From assembly GCF_006539185.1 (NCBI RefSeq), contig NZ_BJMN01000057.1, forward strand, positions 1 to 55,925: a stretch of 55,925 nt of DNA, written 5' to 3'. Made by a program: the position numbers and the translations under genes. This stretch comes from Streptomyces gardneri. Lineage in GTDB: Bacteria; Actinomycetota; Actinomycetes; Streptomycetales; Streptomycetaceae. Below the pieces are notes generated by a model, which did no database searches, had not been told where the DNA came from, and was given only the letters and a program-made list of their open reading frames with translations. Positions 1 through 8,379 of the stretch are shown here, piece by piece. Within the stretch, counting starts at the first letter, position 1. Each line of letters begins with the position of its first letter.

Positions 1-957
1 CCCGCCGCACCCGAGCGGTGCGGCGACGGGGACGGCCCCGCGTACGAGGTGATCTACCTCCTGGAGGCCGGGGACGCGGCCGTGGACCTGCTGCGGTCCC
101 GCCTCGACGCCCTGGGGGACTCCCTGGTCGTCGTCGGCGGCGACGGACTGTGGAACGTCCACGTGCACGTCGACGACGCCGGAGCCGCCGTCGAGGCCGG
201 CGTCGAGGCGGGGCGCCCCCACCGGATCCGCATCACCCACTTCGCGAGCGCCGAGGCGCAGGCGGACACGGACACGGACGCGCGCGGGGCGCGGGTCCAG
301 CGCGCGGTCGTCGCCGTCGTCCCCGGCGAGGGCCTGGCCGGGCTGTGCGCCGAGGCGGGCGCCACCACCGTCCAGACACGCCCCGGCGAACAGCCCGCGG
401 GCGACGAGCTCGTCGACGCGATCCGCCGGGCGCACGCCCGCGAGGTCGTCCTCCTGCCCAACGACACCGAGCTCCGCCAGACGGCCGCCGCCGCGGCCGA
501 ACGGGCCAGGGCGGAGGGCATCCGCGTCGCCCTCATCCCGACCCGGGCCGCCGTCCAGGGCATCGCCGCCCTCGCCGTCCACGAACCGGACCGCCGCTTC
601 GACGAGGACGTCGTCGCCATGACGGCCGCCGCGGGCGCCACCCGCTACGCCGAACTCGCCGTCGCCGAACGCCAGTCCTTCACCTCGGCCGGCGTCTGCC
701 AGGCCGGCGACGTCCTCGGCCTGATCGAGGGCGACGTCGCCGTCATCGGCCAGGACCTCACCGAGACCGCCCGCACCGTCCTCGACCGGATGCTCTCGGC
801 GGGCGGCGAACTCGTCACCCTGATCGTCGCCGACGGCACCCCGCCCGACCTGGCCGCCGCCCTCGAAGGCCACGTCCGCCGCGGCTACCTGGCCGTCGAC
901 ACGACCACGTACCACGCGGGCGAAGGAGCGCCTCCGCTGCTCATCGGAGTGGAATGA
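1..957 (+). CDS. DAK2-domain protein, YloV/FakA-like (5' truncated)
   Basis: Open reading frame entering from the left edge and stopping at 955-957; about 318 residues of the C-terminal part are present. The order matches the YloV/FakA family, in which an N-terminal DAK2 (dihydroxyacetone-kinase-like) ATP-binding domain is followed by the domain seen here. The segment near residues 56-62 (DGLWNVHVHVDD) and the later LLPND and IPTRAAVQGIAAL motifs are family hallmarks. FakA phosphorylates fatty acids held by FakB proteins in Firmicutes; for this actinobacterial member the substrate is inferred only. The next gene is recG, 40 bases downstream, a common neighbour of this family. The kinase domain lies outside the window, so its active site cannot be checked. 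Confidence 0.85.
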   Translation, partial: PAAPERCGDGDGPAYEVIYLLEAGDAAVDLLRSRLDALGDSLVVVGGDGLWNVHVHVDDAGAAVEAGVEAGRPHRIRITHFASAEAQADTDTDARGARVQRAVVAVVPGEGLAGLCAEAGATTVQTRPGEQPAGDELVDAIRRAHAREVVLLPNDTELRQTAAAAAERARAEGIRVALIPTRAAVQGIAALAVHEPDRRFDEDVVAMTAAAGATRYAELAVAERQSFTSAGVCQAGDVLGLIEGDVAVIGQDLTETARTVLDRMLSAGGELVTLIVADGTPPDLAAALEGHVRRGYLAVDTTTYHAGEGAPPLLIGVE

Positions 958-997
958 CCCGAGGGGAACCACCCGACTGTCGGTCCCGTGGTGTGCA

Positions 998-3214
998 ATG
1001 GAACGCGTGCCCGCGCTCGACGAACCACTCAAGAAGTCCCTCGGCCCCGCCACCGCCAAGGTCATGGCCGAGGCGCTCGACCTGCACACGGTCGGTGACC
1101 TGCTCCACCACTACCCCCGCCGGTACGCCGAGCGGGGGGAGCTGACCACACTCGCCGACCTGCCGCTCGACGAGCACGTCACGGTCGTCGCGCAGGTCGC
1201 CGACGCCCGCGTGCTCACCTTCAACGGCTCCAAGGGACGCGGCCAGCGCCTCGAAGTGACCATCACGGACGGCAGCGGCCGGCTCCAACTGGTCTTCTTC
1301 GGCAAGGGCGTGCACAAGCCGCACAAGGACCTGCTGCCCGGCACCCGGGCGATGTTCTCCGGCAAGGTCTCGCTCTTCAACCGCCGCCTCCAACTCGCCC
1401 ACCCCGCGTACGAACTCCTCCGCGGCGACGGCGACAGCGACGGGACCACCGCGAGCTCCGACAGCGTGGCCGGCTGGGCCGGGGCCCTCATCCCGATCTA
1501 CCCGGCCACCACCAAGCTGGAGTCCTGGAAGATCGCCAAGGCCGTCGACGCCGTCCTGCCGCACGCAGAGGACGCCGTCGACCCCCTGCCGCCCGCCCTG
1601 CGCGAGGGCCGCGGCCTCACCGAGCTGCCCGAGGCCCTGCGGAAGATCCACCGCCCCCGCACCAAGGCGGACATCGCCGACGCCCGCGACCGGCTCAAGT
1701 GGGACGAGGCCTTCGTCCTCCAGGTCGCCCTCGCGCGCCGACGGCACGCCGACACCCAACTCCCCGCCGTCGCCCGCCGCCCCGTCCCCGACGCCATCCT
1801 CGACGCCTTCGACGCCAAGCTGCCCTTCACCCTCACCGACGGCCAGCAGAAGGTCTCCCGCGAGATCTTCGACGACCTCGCCACCGAACACCCCATGCAC
1901 CGCCTCCTCCAGGGCGAGGTCGGCTCGGGCAAGACGATGGTGGCCCTGCGCGCCATGCTCGCCGTCGTCGACGCCGGGGGACAGGCCGCGATGCTCGCGC
2001 CCACCGAGGTCCTCGCCCAGCAGCACCACCGCTCGGTGACCGAGATGATGGGCGAGCTCGCCGAGGGCGGCATGCTCGGCGGCGCCGAGCGGGCCACCAA
2101 GGTCGTCCTGCTCACCGGCTCCATGGGCATGGCCGCCCGCCGCCAGGCCCTCCTCGACCTCGTCACCGGGGAGGCCGGGATCGTCATCGGCACGCACGCG
2201 CTGATCGAGGACAAGGTCCAGTTCCACGACCTCGGCCTGGTCGTCGTCGACGAACAGCACCGCTTCGGCGTCGAGCAGCGCGACGCCCTACGGGGGAAGG
2301 GCAAGCAGCCGCCCCACCTCCTCGTGATGACCGCCACACCCATCCCGCGCACGGTCGCCATGACCGTCTTCGGCGACCTGGAGACCTCCGTCCTCGACCA
2401 GCTGCCCGCCGGCCGCTCCCCGATCGCCACCCACGTCGTCCCCGCCGCCGACAAGCCGCACTTCCTCGCGCGCGCCTGGGAGCGGGTCCGCGAGGAGGTG
2501 GAGAACGGCCACCAGGCCTACGTCGTCTGCCCCCGTATCGGCGACGAGGAGGACCAGAAGAAGAAGTCCAAGGCGTCCGCCGAGGACGAGGCCGAGAAGC
2601 GGCCGCCGCTCGCCGTCCTGGAGGTCGCCGAGAAGCTCCGTACCGGCCCCCTCGCGGGCCTGCGGATCGCCGTCCTGCACGGGCGCATGCACCCCGACGA
2701 CAAGGACGACGTCATGCGGCGCTTCGCCGCCGGCGAGCTCGACGTCCTCGTCGCCACCACCGTCATCGAGGTCGGCGTCAACGTCCCCAACGCCACCGCC
2801 ATGGTGATCATGGACGGCGACCGCTTCGGCGTCTCCCAGCTCCACCAGCTCCGCGGCCGCGTCGGCCGTGGATCCGCCCCCGGCCTCTGCCTCCTCGTCA
2901 CCGAGATGCCCGAGGCCAGCCCCGCCCGGCAGCGCCTCGGCGCCGTCGCCGCCACCCTCGACGGCTTCGAGCTCTCCCGTATCGACCTCGAACAGCGCCG
3001 TGAGGGCGACGTCCTCGGCCAGGCCCAGTCCGGCGTCCGCTCCTCCCTGAAGATGCTCACCGTCATCGACGACGAGGAGGTCATCGCCGCCGCCCGCGAG
3101 GAGGCCACCTCCCTCGTCCTCGCCGACCCGGACCTCACCGCCCACCCCGGACTCCGCACCGCCCTCGAAGCCCTGCTCGACAAGGACCGGGAGGAGTACC
3201 TGGAGAAGGGCTGA
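998..3214 (+). CDS. recG: ATP-dependent DNA helicase RecG
   Basis: A 738-residue superfamily 2 helicase that remodels stalled replication forks and Holliday junctions. The N-terminal third is the wedge/OB-fold module (residues about 55-150). Walker A is GEVGSGKT at residues 306-313, followed by the RecG-type DEQHRFG motif II near residue 418, TATPIPRT motif III, and the C-terminal helicase lobe with VIEVGVNVPNA and QLRGRVGRG. Length is normal for actinobacterial RecG (E. coli about 690). A charged insert rich in Lys and Glu (DEEDQKKKSKASAEDEAEK) lies around residues 518-536 in the second lobe. The ATG at 998 begins a good N-terminus but has no obvious Shine-Dalgarno site. rsmD and coaD follow, the usual actinobacterial order. 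Confidence 0.97.
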   Translation: MERVPALDEPLKKSLGPATAKVMAEALDLHTVGDLLHHYPRRYAERGELTTLADLPLDEHVTVVAQVADARVLTFNGSKGRGQRLEVTITDGSGRLQLVFFGKGVHKPHKDLLPGTRAMFSGKVSLFNRRLQLAHPAYELLRGDGDSDGTTASSDSVAGWAGALIPIYPATTKLESWKIAKAVDAVLPHAEDAVDPLPPALREGRGLTELPEALRKIHRPRTKADIADARDRLKWDEAFVLQVALARRRHADTQLPAVARRPVPDAILDAFDAKLPFTLTDGQQKVSREIFDDLATEHPMHRLLQGEVGSGKTMVALRAMLAVVDAGGQAAMLAPTEVLAQQHHRSVTEMMGELAEGGMLGGAERATKVVLLTGSMGMAARRQALLDLVTGEAGIVIGTHALIEDKVQFHDLGLVVVDEQHRFGVEQRDALRGKGKQPPHLLVMTATPIPRTVAMTVFGDLETSVLDQLPAGRSPIATHVVPAADKPHFLARAWERVREEVENGHQAYVVCPRIGDEEDQKKKSKASAEDEAEKRPPLAVLEVAEKLRTGPLAGLRIAVLHGRMHPDDKDDVMRRFAAGELDVLVATTVIEVGVNVPNATAMVIMDGDRFGVSQLHQLRGRVGRGSAPGLCLLVTEMPEASPARQRLGAVAATLDGFELSRIDLEQRREGDVLGQAQSGVRSSLKMLTVIDDEEVIAAAREEATSLVLADPDLTAHPGLRTALEALLDKDREEYLEKG

Positions 3215-3291
3215 CCCCGGCGGACCCCGGCGCGGGCGCAACCGCCATAAGCTGATGCGTACGCAATGGCTCATGGAGAACGAGGAAACCG

Positions 3292-3876
3292 ATGACCCGC
3301 GTGATCGCCGGCACCGCCGGCGGACGCCGACTCGCCGTACCCCCCGGCAACGGCACCCGACCCACCTCCGACCGGGCGCGCGAAGGGCTCTTCTCCACCT
3401 GGGAGGCCTTCCTCGGCAGCCTTGAAGGGACCCGGGTCGCCGACCTGTACGCGGGCTCCGGCGCCGTCGGGCTCGAAGCGCTGTCCCGCGGCGCGGTCCA
3501 CGCGCTCCTCGTCGAGGCCGAGCCGCGCGCCGCGAAGACGATCCGCGACAACATCCGGACACTCGGCCTGCCCGGTGCCGAGCTCCGGACCGGCAAGGCG
3601 GAGCAGATCGTGACGGGACCGGCCCCGGCCGACCCGTACGACCTGGTCTTCCTCGACCCGCCGTACGCCGTCGCGGACGACGATCTTCGCGAGATCCTCC
3701 TCACACTCCGCTCGGAAGGCTGGCTCACGGGCGACGCTCTCGTCACCGTGGAGCGCAGCACCCGAGGCGGGGAGTTCGGCTGGCCGGACGGATTCGAGCC
3801 ACTGCGGGCCCGTCGTTACGGCGAGGGAACGTTTTGGTACGGTCGCGCCGCCTCTACGTGCGAAGACGCACGATGA
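3292..3876 (+). CDS. rsmD: 16S rRNA (guanine(966)-N(2))-methyltransferase RsmD
   Basis: A 194-residue class I SAM-dependent methyltransferase, expected to methylate the exocyclic amine of G966 (E. coli numbering) of 16S rRNA in the small subunit. The N-terminal VIAGTAGGRRL and RPTSDRAREGLF motifs, the SAM-binding DLYAGSGAVGLEALSRGA and the catalytic FLDPPY motif are all present. The ATG at 3292 is preceded by GAGGAAA. The stop codon overlaps an in-frame ATG of the following coaD reading frame (ATGA at 3873-3876), so the two genes are probably co-transcribed and translationally coupled. Length is typical of the family. Confidence 0.95.
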   Translation: MTRVIAGTAGGRRLAVPPGNGTRPTSDRAREGLFSTWEAFLGSLEGTRVADLYAGSGAVGLEALSRGAVHALLVEAEPRAAKTIRDNIRTLGLPGAELRTGKAEQIVTGPAPADPYDLVFLDPPYAVADDDLREILLTLRSEGWLTGDALVTVERSTRGGEFGWPDGFEPLRARRYGEGTFWYGRAASTCEDAR

Positions 3877-3902
3877 CCGGACCGGAGAGCGAGGGACCCA
3901 CG

Positions 3903-4382
3903 TTGCGCCGCGCCGTCTGTCCGGGGTCATTCGACCCCATCACCAACGGACATCTCGACATCATCGCCCGCGCATCCAAGCTGTACGACGTCGTACATGT
4001 CGCGGTGATGATCAACCAGTCCAAGAAGGGACTGTTCACGGTCGAGGAGCGGATCGAGCTGATCCGCGAGGTCACCGCCGACTTCGGCAACGTCGAGGTG
4101 GAGTCCTTCCACGGACTGCTCGTCGACTTCTGCAAGCAGCGGGACATCCCCGCCATCGTCAAGGGCCTGCGCGCCGTCAGCGACTTCGACTACGAGCTGC
4201 AGATGGCCCAGATGAACATCGGCCTCACGGGAGTGGAGACCCTCTTCGTCCCCACCAACCCCACGTACAGCTTCCTCTCCTCCTCGCTGGTCAAGGAGGT
4301 GGCGGCCTGGGGCGGCGACGTCTCGCACCTGGTCCCGCCGCAGGTCCTCGGCAGGCTGAGCGAGCGCCTCGCGCAGAAGTGA
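3903..4382 (+). CDS. coaD: phosphopantetheine adenylyltransferase CoaD (probable TTG start)
   Basis: Cytoplasmic enzyme that adenylylates 4'-phosphopantetheine with ATP to dephospho-CoA, the penultimate step of coenzyme A synthesis. The nucleotidyltransferase motif PGSFDPITNGH begins at residue 6, and the C-terminal ISSS-type motif appears as YSFLSSSLVKE. I chose the TTG at 3903 because GAGGGA lies six bases before it and it gives the family length (159 residues, beginning LRRAVCPGS; homologues begin MRRAVCPGS). An in-frame ATG at 3873, overlapping the rsmD stop, would add ten residues without similarity and lacks a clear Shine-Dalgarno site, so start assignment is not settled. A hairpin at 4421-4458 separates it from the next gene. 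Confidence 0.95.
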   Translation: MRRAVCPGSFDPITNGHLDIIARASKLYDVVHVAVMINQSKKGLFTVEERIELIREVTADFGNVEVESFHGLLVDFCKQRDIPAIVKGLRAVSDFDYELQMAQMNIGLTGVETLFVPTNPTYSFLSSSLVKEVAAWGGDVSHLVPPQVLGRLSERLAQK

Positions 4383-4420
4383 CGCGCGGCCACCGCCGCT
4401 GACGCTCCGTCATCTGGTGT

Positions 4421-4458
4421 CGGACGGGAGGCGACTGCCCTTACAGTCGTCCCGTCCG
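4421..4458 (+). terminator. interrupted hairpin between coaD and the coiled-coil gene
   Basis: CGGACGGG at 4421-4428 pairs with CCCGTCCG at 4451-4458, and CGACTG at 4432-4437 pairs with CAGTCG at 4444-4449, closing a CCCTTA loop. There is no T-run, so it may be a GC-rich actinobacterial terminator for coaD or an operator/leader element for the gene at 4493. Confidence 0.45.
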
Positions 4459-4492
4459 TCTCCATCCAGCTGTAGAGAGTGGCGAGCACCCG

Positions 4493-5551
4493 GTGGACGT
4501 GCAGAAGAAGCTCGACGAGATCGTCGCGACCGTGCAGGGCGCCCGTTCCATGCCCATGTCGGCATCCTGTGTGGTCAACCGCGCCGATCTGCTCGCCCTG
4601 CTCGAAGAGGTGCGGGACGCCTTGCCCGGCTCCCTGGCCCAGGCCCAGGAGCTGATCGGCGGCCGCGAGCAGCTGGTCGAGCAGGCCCGCCAGGAGGCGG
4701 AGCGGATCATCGAGGCGGCCCACGCCGAGCGCGGCTCGATCGTCTCCGACACCCAGGTCGCCCGGGAGTCTCAGGGCGAGGCCGACCGGATCCTCGCCGA
4801 GGCCCGCCGCGAGGCCGAGGAGGTCCGCGCCGAGGCCGACGACTACGTCGACTCCAAGCTCGCCAACTTCGAGGTCGTCCTCAACAAGACCATCGGCTCC
4901 GTCGACCGGGGCCGCGAGAAGCTCCTCGGTCGCGGCCCGGGCCTCGACCAGGACGGTTACGCGGACGAGGACGCCCCCGAGTACAGCTCGGACCCGCAGA
5001 CGCTGATCAGCCGGGCCGACGAGTACGTGGACGCCAAGCTCGGCGCCTTCGAGGCGGTGCTCAGCAAGACCCTGGAGGCCGTCGGGCGGGGCCGGCAGAA
5101 GCTGCACGGCCGGATCGCCACCGACGACCTCGGCGAGCACATGGCCGCACAGGACGGCCTCGCCGGCACGGTGCACACGAGCGACGCCGACTACCTCGCC
5201 GGGCTCGCGGAGCTCGCCGACCCCCAGCCGGTCCCGGTCCCCGCACAGGCCCCCGCACAGATCCCGGCCCAGCAGCAGCCCGACCCGTACGGCTACCAGC
5301 AGCAGCCGCAGCAGGAGCCCGCGTACGGCTACCAGCAGCAGCAGCCGGACCCGTACGGCTACCAGCAGCAGCCCGACCCGTACGCCTACCAGGGCCAGTA
5401 CGGCTACGAGCAGCAGCACCAGCACCAGCAGCACGAGTACCAGCCCCAGGCCCCACAACAGCAGCCGGCCGCCGCGCTCGACGAGACCAGTTTCTTCGAC
5501 ACGAGCATGATCGACCTGGAGCAGCTGCGCCGGTACGAACAGGGGCAGTAA
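4493..5551 (+). CDS. SepIVA/DivIVA-like coiled-coil protein with Gln/Tyr/Pro-rich tail
   Basis: 352 residues. Residues 1-30 plus a long Glu/Ala/Arg coiled coil (about 35-130) resemble DivIVA-type and F0F1 subunit-b-like proteins. A duplicated motif reads DYVDSKLANFEVVLNKTIGS (from about residue 119) and EYVDAKLGAFEAVLSKTLEA (from about residue 178). The C-terminal part (about residues 250-330) is low-complexity, with repeated PYGYQQQ units. Mycobacteria carry the septation factor SepIVA beside DUF177 and rnc genes, as here, so a role in division-site or polar growth organisation is inferred from synteny and architecture. The GTG at 4493 is the first start giving the conserved VQKKLDEIVATV N-terminus; its ribosome-binding site is weak. 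Cytoplasmic, no membrane segment. Confidence 0.8.
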   Translation: MDVQKKLDEIVATVQGARSMPMSASCVVNRADLLALLEEVRDALPGSLAQAQELIGGREQLVEQARQEAERIIEAAHAERGSIVSDTQVARESQGEADRILAEARREAEEVRAEADDYVDSKLANFEVVLNKTIGSVDRGREKLLGRGPGLDQDGYADEDAPEYSSDPQTLISRADEYVDAKLGAFEAVLSKTLEAVGRGRQKLHGRIATDDLGEHMAAQDGLAGTVHTSDADYLAGLAELADPQPVPVPAQAPAQIPAQQQPDPYGYQQQPQQEPAYGYQQQQPDPYGYQQQPDPYAYQGQYGYEQQHQHQQHEYQPQAPQQQPAAALDETSFFDTSMIDLEQLRRYEQGQ

Positions 5552-5568
5552 GGGGCACGGGGCCCGGA

Positions 5569-5598
5569 TTGGGCCCTGAGCGAAGCGTCCAGTATCCT
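5569..5598 (+). promoter_or_regulatory. candidate promoter for the DUF177-rpmF-rnc operon
   Basis: TTGGGC at 5569-5574 and TATCCT at 5593-5598 are separated by 18 bases in the gap between the coiled-coil gene and the DUF177 gene. The -35 overlaps a GGGCCC repeat. Inferred from hexamer similarity alone. Confidence 0.4.
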
Positions 5599-5678
5599 GG
5601 CTCTTCGGTCGCGCCTGTTCCGCGATCCTTGCTGCCCACTTCTGGCGGCCCCCTCACGATTCGAAAGCAGGAAGAGCC

Positions 5679-6332
5679 CTGAGCACGCGCCTCGACCACC
5701 GCAATCCCCTCGTGTTCGACACACACGAGCTGGGGCGGCGTCCTGGTGCCCTCCAGCGGCTCTCGCGTTCCGTCGAGGCCCCCGCGGCCCTCGGCGTCGA
5801 AGGGGTCATCGGAGTGCCCGAGGGCGCTCCGGTGGAAATCGATCTCCGTCTCGAATCGGTCATGGAAGGGGTGCTTGTCACAGGCACCGCCCGTGCATCG
5901 GCCGAGGGGGAGTGCGTAAGGTGTCTGGAGCCCGTCGAGCTGGAGCTCGACGTGGACTTCCAGGAGATGTTCTCGTACCCCGACTCCGACGACCGGGGCC
6001 GCTCCAGGGCGGCCGCGGACGACGAAGCCGAGGAAGGCGAGGACATGATCCCCCTCGAGGACGGCATGTTCGACCTCGAGCCTCTGCTGCGTGATGCGGT
6101 GGTGCTCGCACTGCCGATGCAGCCGGTGTGCCGGGATGACTGTGCGGGTCTGTGCTCCGAGTGTGGAGCCAACCTGAACGAGAACCCGGACCACCACCAT
6201 GATGCCGTCGACGCTCGTTGGGCGGCATTGCAGGGACTCGCCGGTTCGCTGGGAACCGATGAGAAGGACAACATGAGCGGCAAAGCCTCTGACGGGGACG
6301 TCCGAAGCGCCGCCGAGAAGCAGGAGAAGTAG
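5679..6332 (+). CDS. DUF177 (YceD) protein, probable CTG start
   Basis: A 217-residue acidic protein of the DUF177/YceD family, which is encoded immediately upstream of rpmF across bacteria and in plastids is linked to 23S rRNA accumulation; its role here is inferred as 50S assembly. The signature ECVRCLEPVELELDVDFQEMF is visible, followed by an acidic stretch and a four-cysteine C-terminal motif (CRDDCAGLCSECG) that could bind metal. The first ATG/GTG in frame is GTG 5712, which has no ribosome-binding site and would remove a conserved N-terminus (RLDHRNPLVFDTHELG). CTG at 5679 is preceded by AGGAAGAG at 5669-5676 and gives the full N-terminus, so I start there. It ends two bases before rpmF. 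Confidence 0.85.
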   Translation: MSTRLDHRNPLVFDTHELGRRPGALQRLSRSVEAPAALGVEGVIGVPEGAPVEIDLRLESVMEGVLVTGTARASAEGECVRCLEPVELELDVDFQEMFSYPDSDDRGRSRAAADDEAEEGEDMIPLEDGMFDLEPLLRDAVVLALPMQPVCRDDCAGLCSECGANLNENPDHHHDAVDARWAALQGLAGSLGTDEKDNMSGKASDGDVRSAAEKQEK

Positions 6333-6334
6333 CC

Positions 6335-6508
6335 GTGGCTGTTCCGAAGCGGAAGATGTCGCGCAGCAACACGCGCCACCGCCGGTCGCAGTGGAAGGCT
6401 GCGGTCCCCACCCTGGTTTCGTGTGAGCGTTGCCAGGAGCCGAAGCTGCAGCACATCGCGTGCCCGAGCTGCGGCACCTACAACAAGCGCCAGGTCCTCT
6501 CGGTCTGA
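6335..6508 (+). CDS. rpmF: 50S ribosomal protein L32
   Basis: 57 residues starting at GTG (AVPKRKMSRSNTRHRRSQWK). Basic N-terminal half plus two CxxC pairs (Cys30/33 and Cys43/46), the zinc-binding C+ form of L32. It lies two bases after the DUF177 stop and 20 bases before rnc, forming the conserved DUF177-rpmF-rnc operon. L32 sits near the base of the peptidyl-transferase region of the large subunit. Confidence 0.97.
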   Translation: MAVPKRKMSRSNTRHRRSQWKAAVPTLVSCERCQEPKLQHIACPSCGTYNKRQVLSV

Positions 6509-6528
6509 TTGGGCTGGTGAGAGGCGCA

Positions 6529-7341
6529 ATGTCTGAGTCCCGCAAGACGGACGACAAGACGGACCATGCCTCGTCCCACACGCTTCTGGAAGGGCGGCTC
6601 GGCTATCGGCTCGAGTCCGCCCTTCTGGTGCGTGCACTGACCCACCGTTCGTTCGCGTACGAGAACGGCGGTCTGCCCACCAACGAGCGTCTCGAGTTCC
6701 TCGGGGACTCCGTGCTCGGCCTGGTGGTCACGGACACGCTGTACCGCACCCACCCCGACCTGCCCGAAGGCCAGCTGGCCAAGCTGCGGGCCGCGGTGGT
6801 CAACTCACGCGCACTTGCGGAGGTCGGTCGCGGCCTCGAACTCGGCTCCTTCATCCGGCTCGGCCGGGGCGAAGAGGGCACGGGTGGCCGGGACAAGGCG
6901 TCCATCCTCGCCGACACCCTTGAAGCGGTGATCGGCGCGGTCTATCTCGACCAGGGCCTCGACGCGGCGTCCGAGCTGGTTCACCGGCTCTTCGACCCGC
7001 TGATCGAGAAGTCCTCAAGCCTCGGTGCCGGCCTGGACTGGAAGACCAGTCTCCAGGAGCTCACCGCGGCCGAGGGCCTGGGTGTGCCGGAATACCTCGT
7101 CACCGAAGAGGGCCCGGACCACGAGAAGGTCTTCACTGCTGCCGCCCGCGTCGGTGGTGTCTCGTACGGCACCGGCACCGGCCGCAGCAAGAAGGAAGCG
7201 GAACAGCAGGCGGCGGAGTCCGCGTGGCGCGCTATTCGCGCGGCCGCGGACGAGCGCGTGGCGGCGGCCAAGGCCGCTGCCGAAGCCGGTAAGGGAGAGG
7301 TCGCCGACCCCTCTCCGAGCACGGACGGGGCGACGGCCTGA
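6529..7341 (+). CDS. rnc: ribonuclease III
   Basis: 270 residues. Double-strand-specific endoribonuclease processing rRNA precursors and structured mRNAs; in Streptomyces it is also known as AbsB, a global regulator of antibiotic genes. The catalytic signature NERLEFLGDSVL starts at residue 52, the distal catalytic acidic segment ADTLEAVIGAVYLDQG follows, and a dsRNA-binding domain covers about residues 165-240 (DWKTSLQELTAAEG to SKKEAEQQAAESAW). The ATG at 6529 is preceded by GAGAGG. An Ala-rich tail follows the dsRBD. A strong intrinsic terminator at 7363-7396 ends the operon. Confidence 0.97.
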   Translation: MSESRKTDDKTDHASSHTLLEGRLGYRLESALLVRALTHRSFAYENGGLPTNERLEFLGDSVLGLVVTDTLYRTHPDLPEGQLAKLRAAVVNSRALAEVGRGLELGSFIRLGRGEEGTGGRDKASILADTLEAVIGAVYLDQGLDAASELVHRLFDPLIEKSSSLGAGLDWKTSLQELTAAEGLGVPEYLVTEEGPDHEKVFTAAARVGGVSYGTGTGRSKKEAEQQAAESAWRAIRAAADERVAAAKAAAEAGKGEVADPSPSTDGATA

Positions 7342-7362
7342 CGGCCTTCCCCCTCCGCTTCC

Positions 7363-7396
7363 CGAGAACCCCGCCCCAGGGCGGGGTTCTCGTCTT
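7363..7396 (+). terminator. intrinsic terminator after rnc
   Basis: A perfect 12-bp stem (7363-7374 with 7381-7392, CGAGAACCCCGC paired with GCGGGGTTCTCG) and a six-base loop, followed by TCTTTT. It separates the rnc operon from mutM. Confidence 0.85.
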
Positions 7397-7459
7397 TTCC
7401 CCGGCGGCTACGCCGGTAGGGTTGAGGCGCTGTCGATCGACGTCGTCCGGAGGAGTGCC

Positions 7460-8320
7460 GTGCCCGAGCTGCCCGAGGTCGAGGTCGTACGGCGCGGTCT
7501 TGAGCGCTGGGTCGCCGGACGGACCGTGACCGAGGTCGAGGTGCTGCACCCGAGGGCCGTACGGCGCCATCCGGCCGGCGGCGCGGACTTCGCCGCGCGG
7601 CTGAAGGGGCAGCGCTTCGAGGTGGCGCGGCGGCGCGGGAAGTACCTCTGGCTTCCGCTGGCCGAGACCGGCACCTCCGTGCTCGGGCACCTGGGCATGA
7701 GCGGCCAGCTGCTCGTCCAGCCGGAGGACGCCGCCGACGAGAAGCACCTCCGCATCCGGATCCGTTTCGACGACGCCACCGGCACCGAGCTCCGCTTCGT
7801 CGATCAGCGCACCTTCGGCGGGCTCTCGCTCCACGACCAGACCCCCGACGGGCTGCCCGACGTCATCGCGCACATCGCCCGGGACCCGCTGGACCCCGCA
7901 TTCGACGAGGCCGCCTTCCACCGCGCGCTGCGCCTGCGCCGTACGACCGTCAAGCGGGCCCTGCTCGACCAGTCGCTGATCAGCGGCGTCGGCAACATCT
8001 ACGCGGACGAGGCGCTCTGGCGGTCCAGGCTGCACTACGACCGGCCCACCGCCACGCTCACCCGGCCGCGCTCGGCGGAGCTCCTCGGGCACGCCCGGGA
8101 CGTCATGAACGAAGCGCTCGCGGTCGGCGGCACCAGCTTCGACAGCCTGTACGTGAACGTCAACGGCGAGTCCGGCTACTTCGACCGCTCGCTCGACGCC
8201 TACGGGCGCGAGGGCGAGCCGTGCCACCGCTGCGGTACTCCGATGCGCCGGCGCCCCTGGATGAACCGCTCCAGCTACTTCTGCCCGCGCTGCCAGCGCC
8301 CGCCGCGCCCGAGCGCGTGA
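7460..8320 (+). CDS. mutM: formamidopyrimidine-DNA glycosylase (Fpg/MutM)
   Basis: 286 residues. Bifunctional glycosylase/AP lyase that removes 8-oxoguanine and formamidopyrimidines. The protein begins (M)PELPEVE, with the catalytic Pro2 and Glu3. The helix-two-turn-helix segment contains LLDQSLISGVGNIYADEALW, and the C-terminal zinc finger has CHRC...CPRC (about residues 255-276). Start GTG at 7460 is fixed by the required N-terminal proline and preceded by GGAGGAG. It follows rnc in the same direction but behind a terminator, so is probably transcribed separately. Confidence 0.96.
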   Translation: MPELPEVEVVRRGLERWVAGRTVTEVEVLHPRAVRRHPAGGADFAARLKGQRFEVARRRGKYLWLPLAETGTSVLGHLGMSGQLLVQPEDAADEKHLRIRIRFDDATGTELRFVDQRTFGGLSLHDQTPDGLPDVIAHIARDPLDPAFDEAAFHRALRLRRTTVKRALLDQSLISGVGNIYADEALWRSRLHYDRPTATLTRPRSAELLGHARDVMNEALAVGGTSFDSLYVNVNGESGYFDRSLDAYGREGEPCHRCGTPMRRRPWMNRSSYFCPRCQRPPRPSA

Positions 8321-8379
8321 CGGACAGGGCCTCGACGCCCTGACGAAGCGAGGTCTCGCCGCCTGACCGGGGCGGGGCC

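Noticed and set aside
8321..8379. Possible terminator between convergent mutM and HxlR genes
   Set aside because: Only interrupted GGGC/GCCC pairings are visible, no clean stem.
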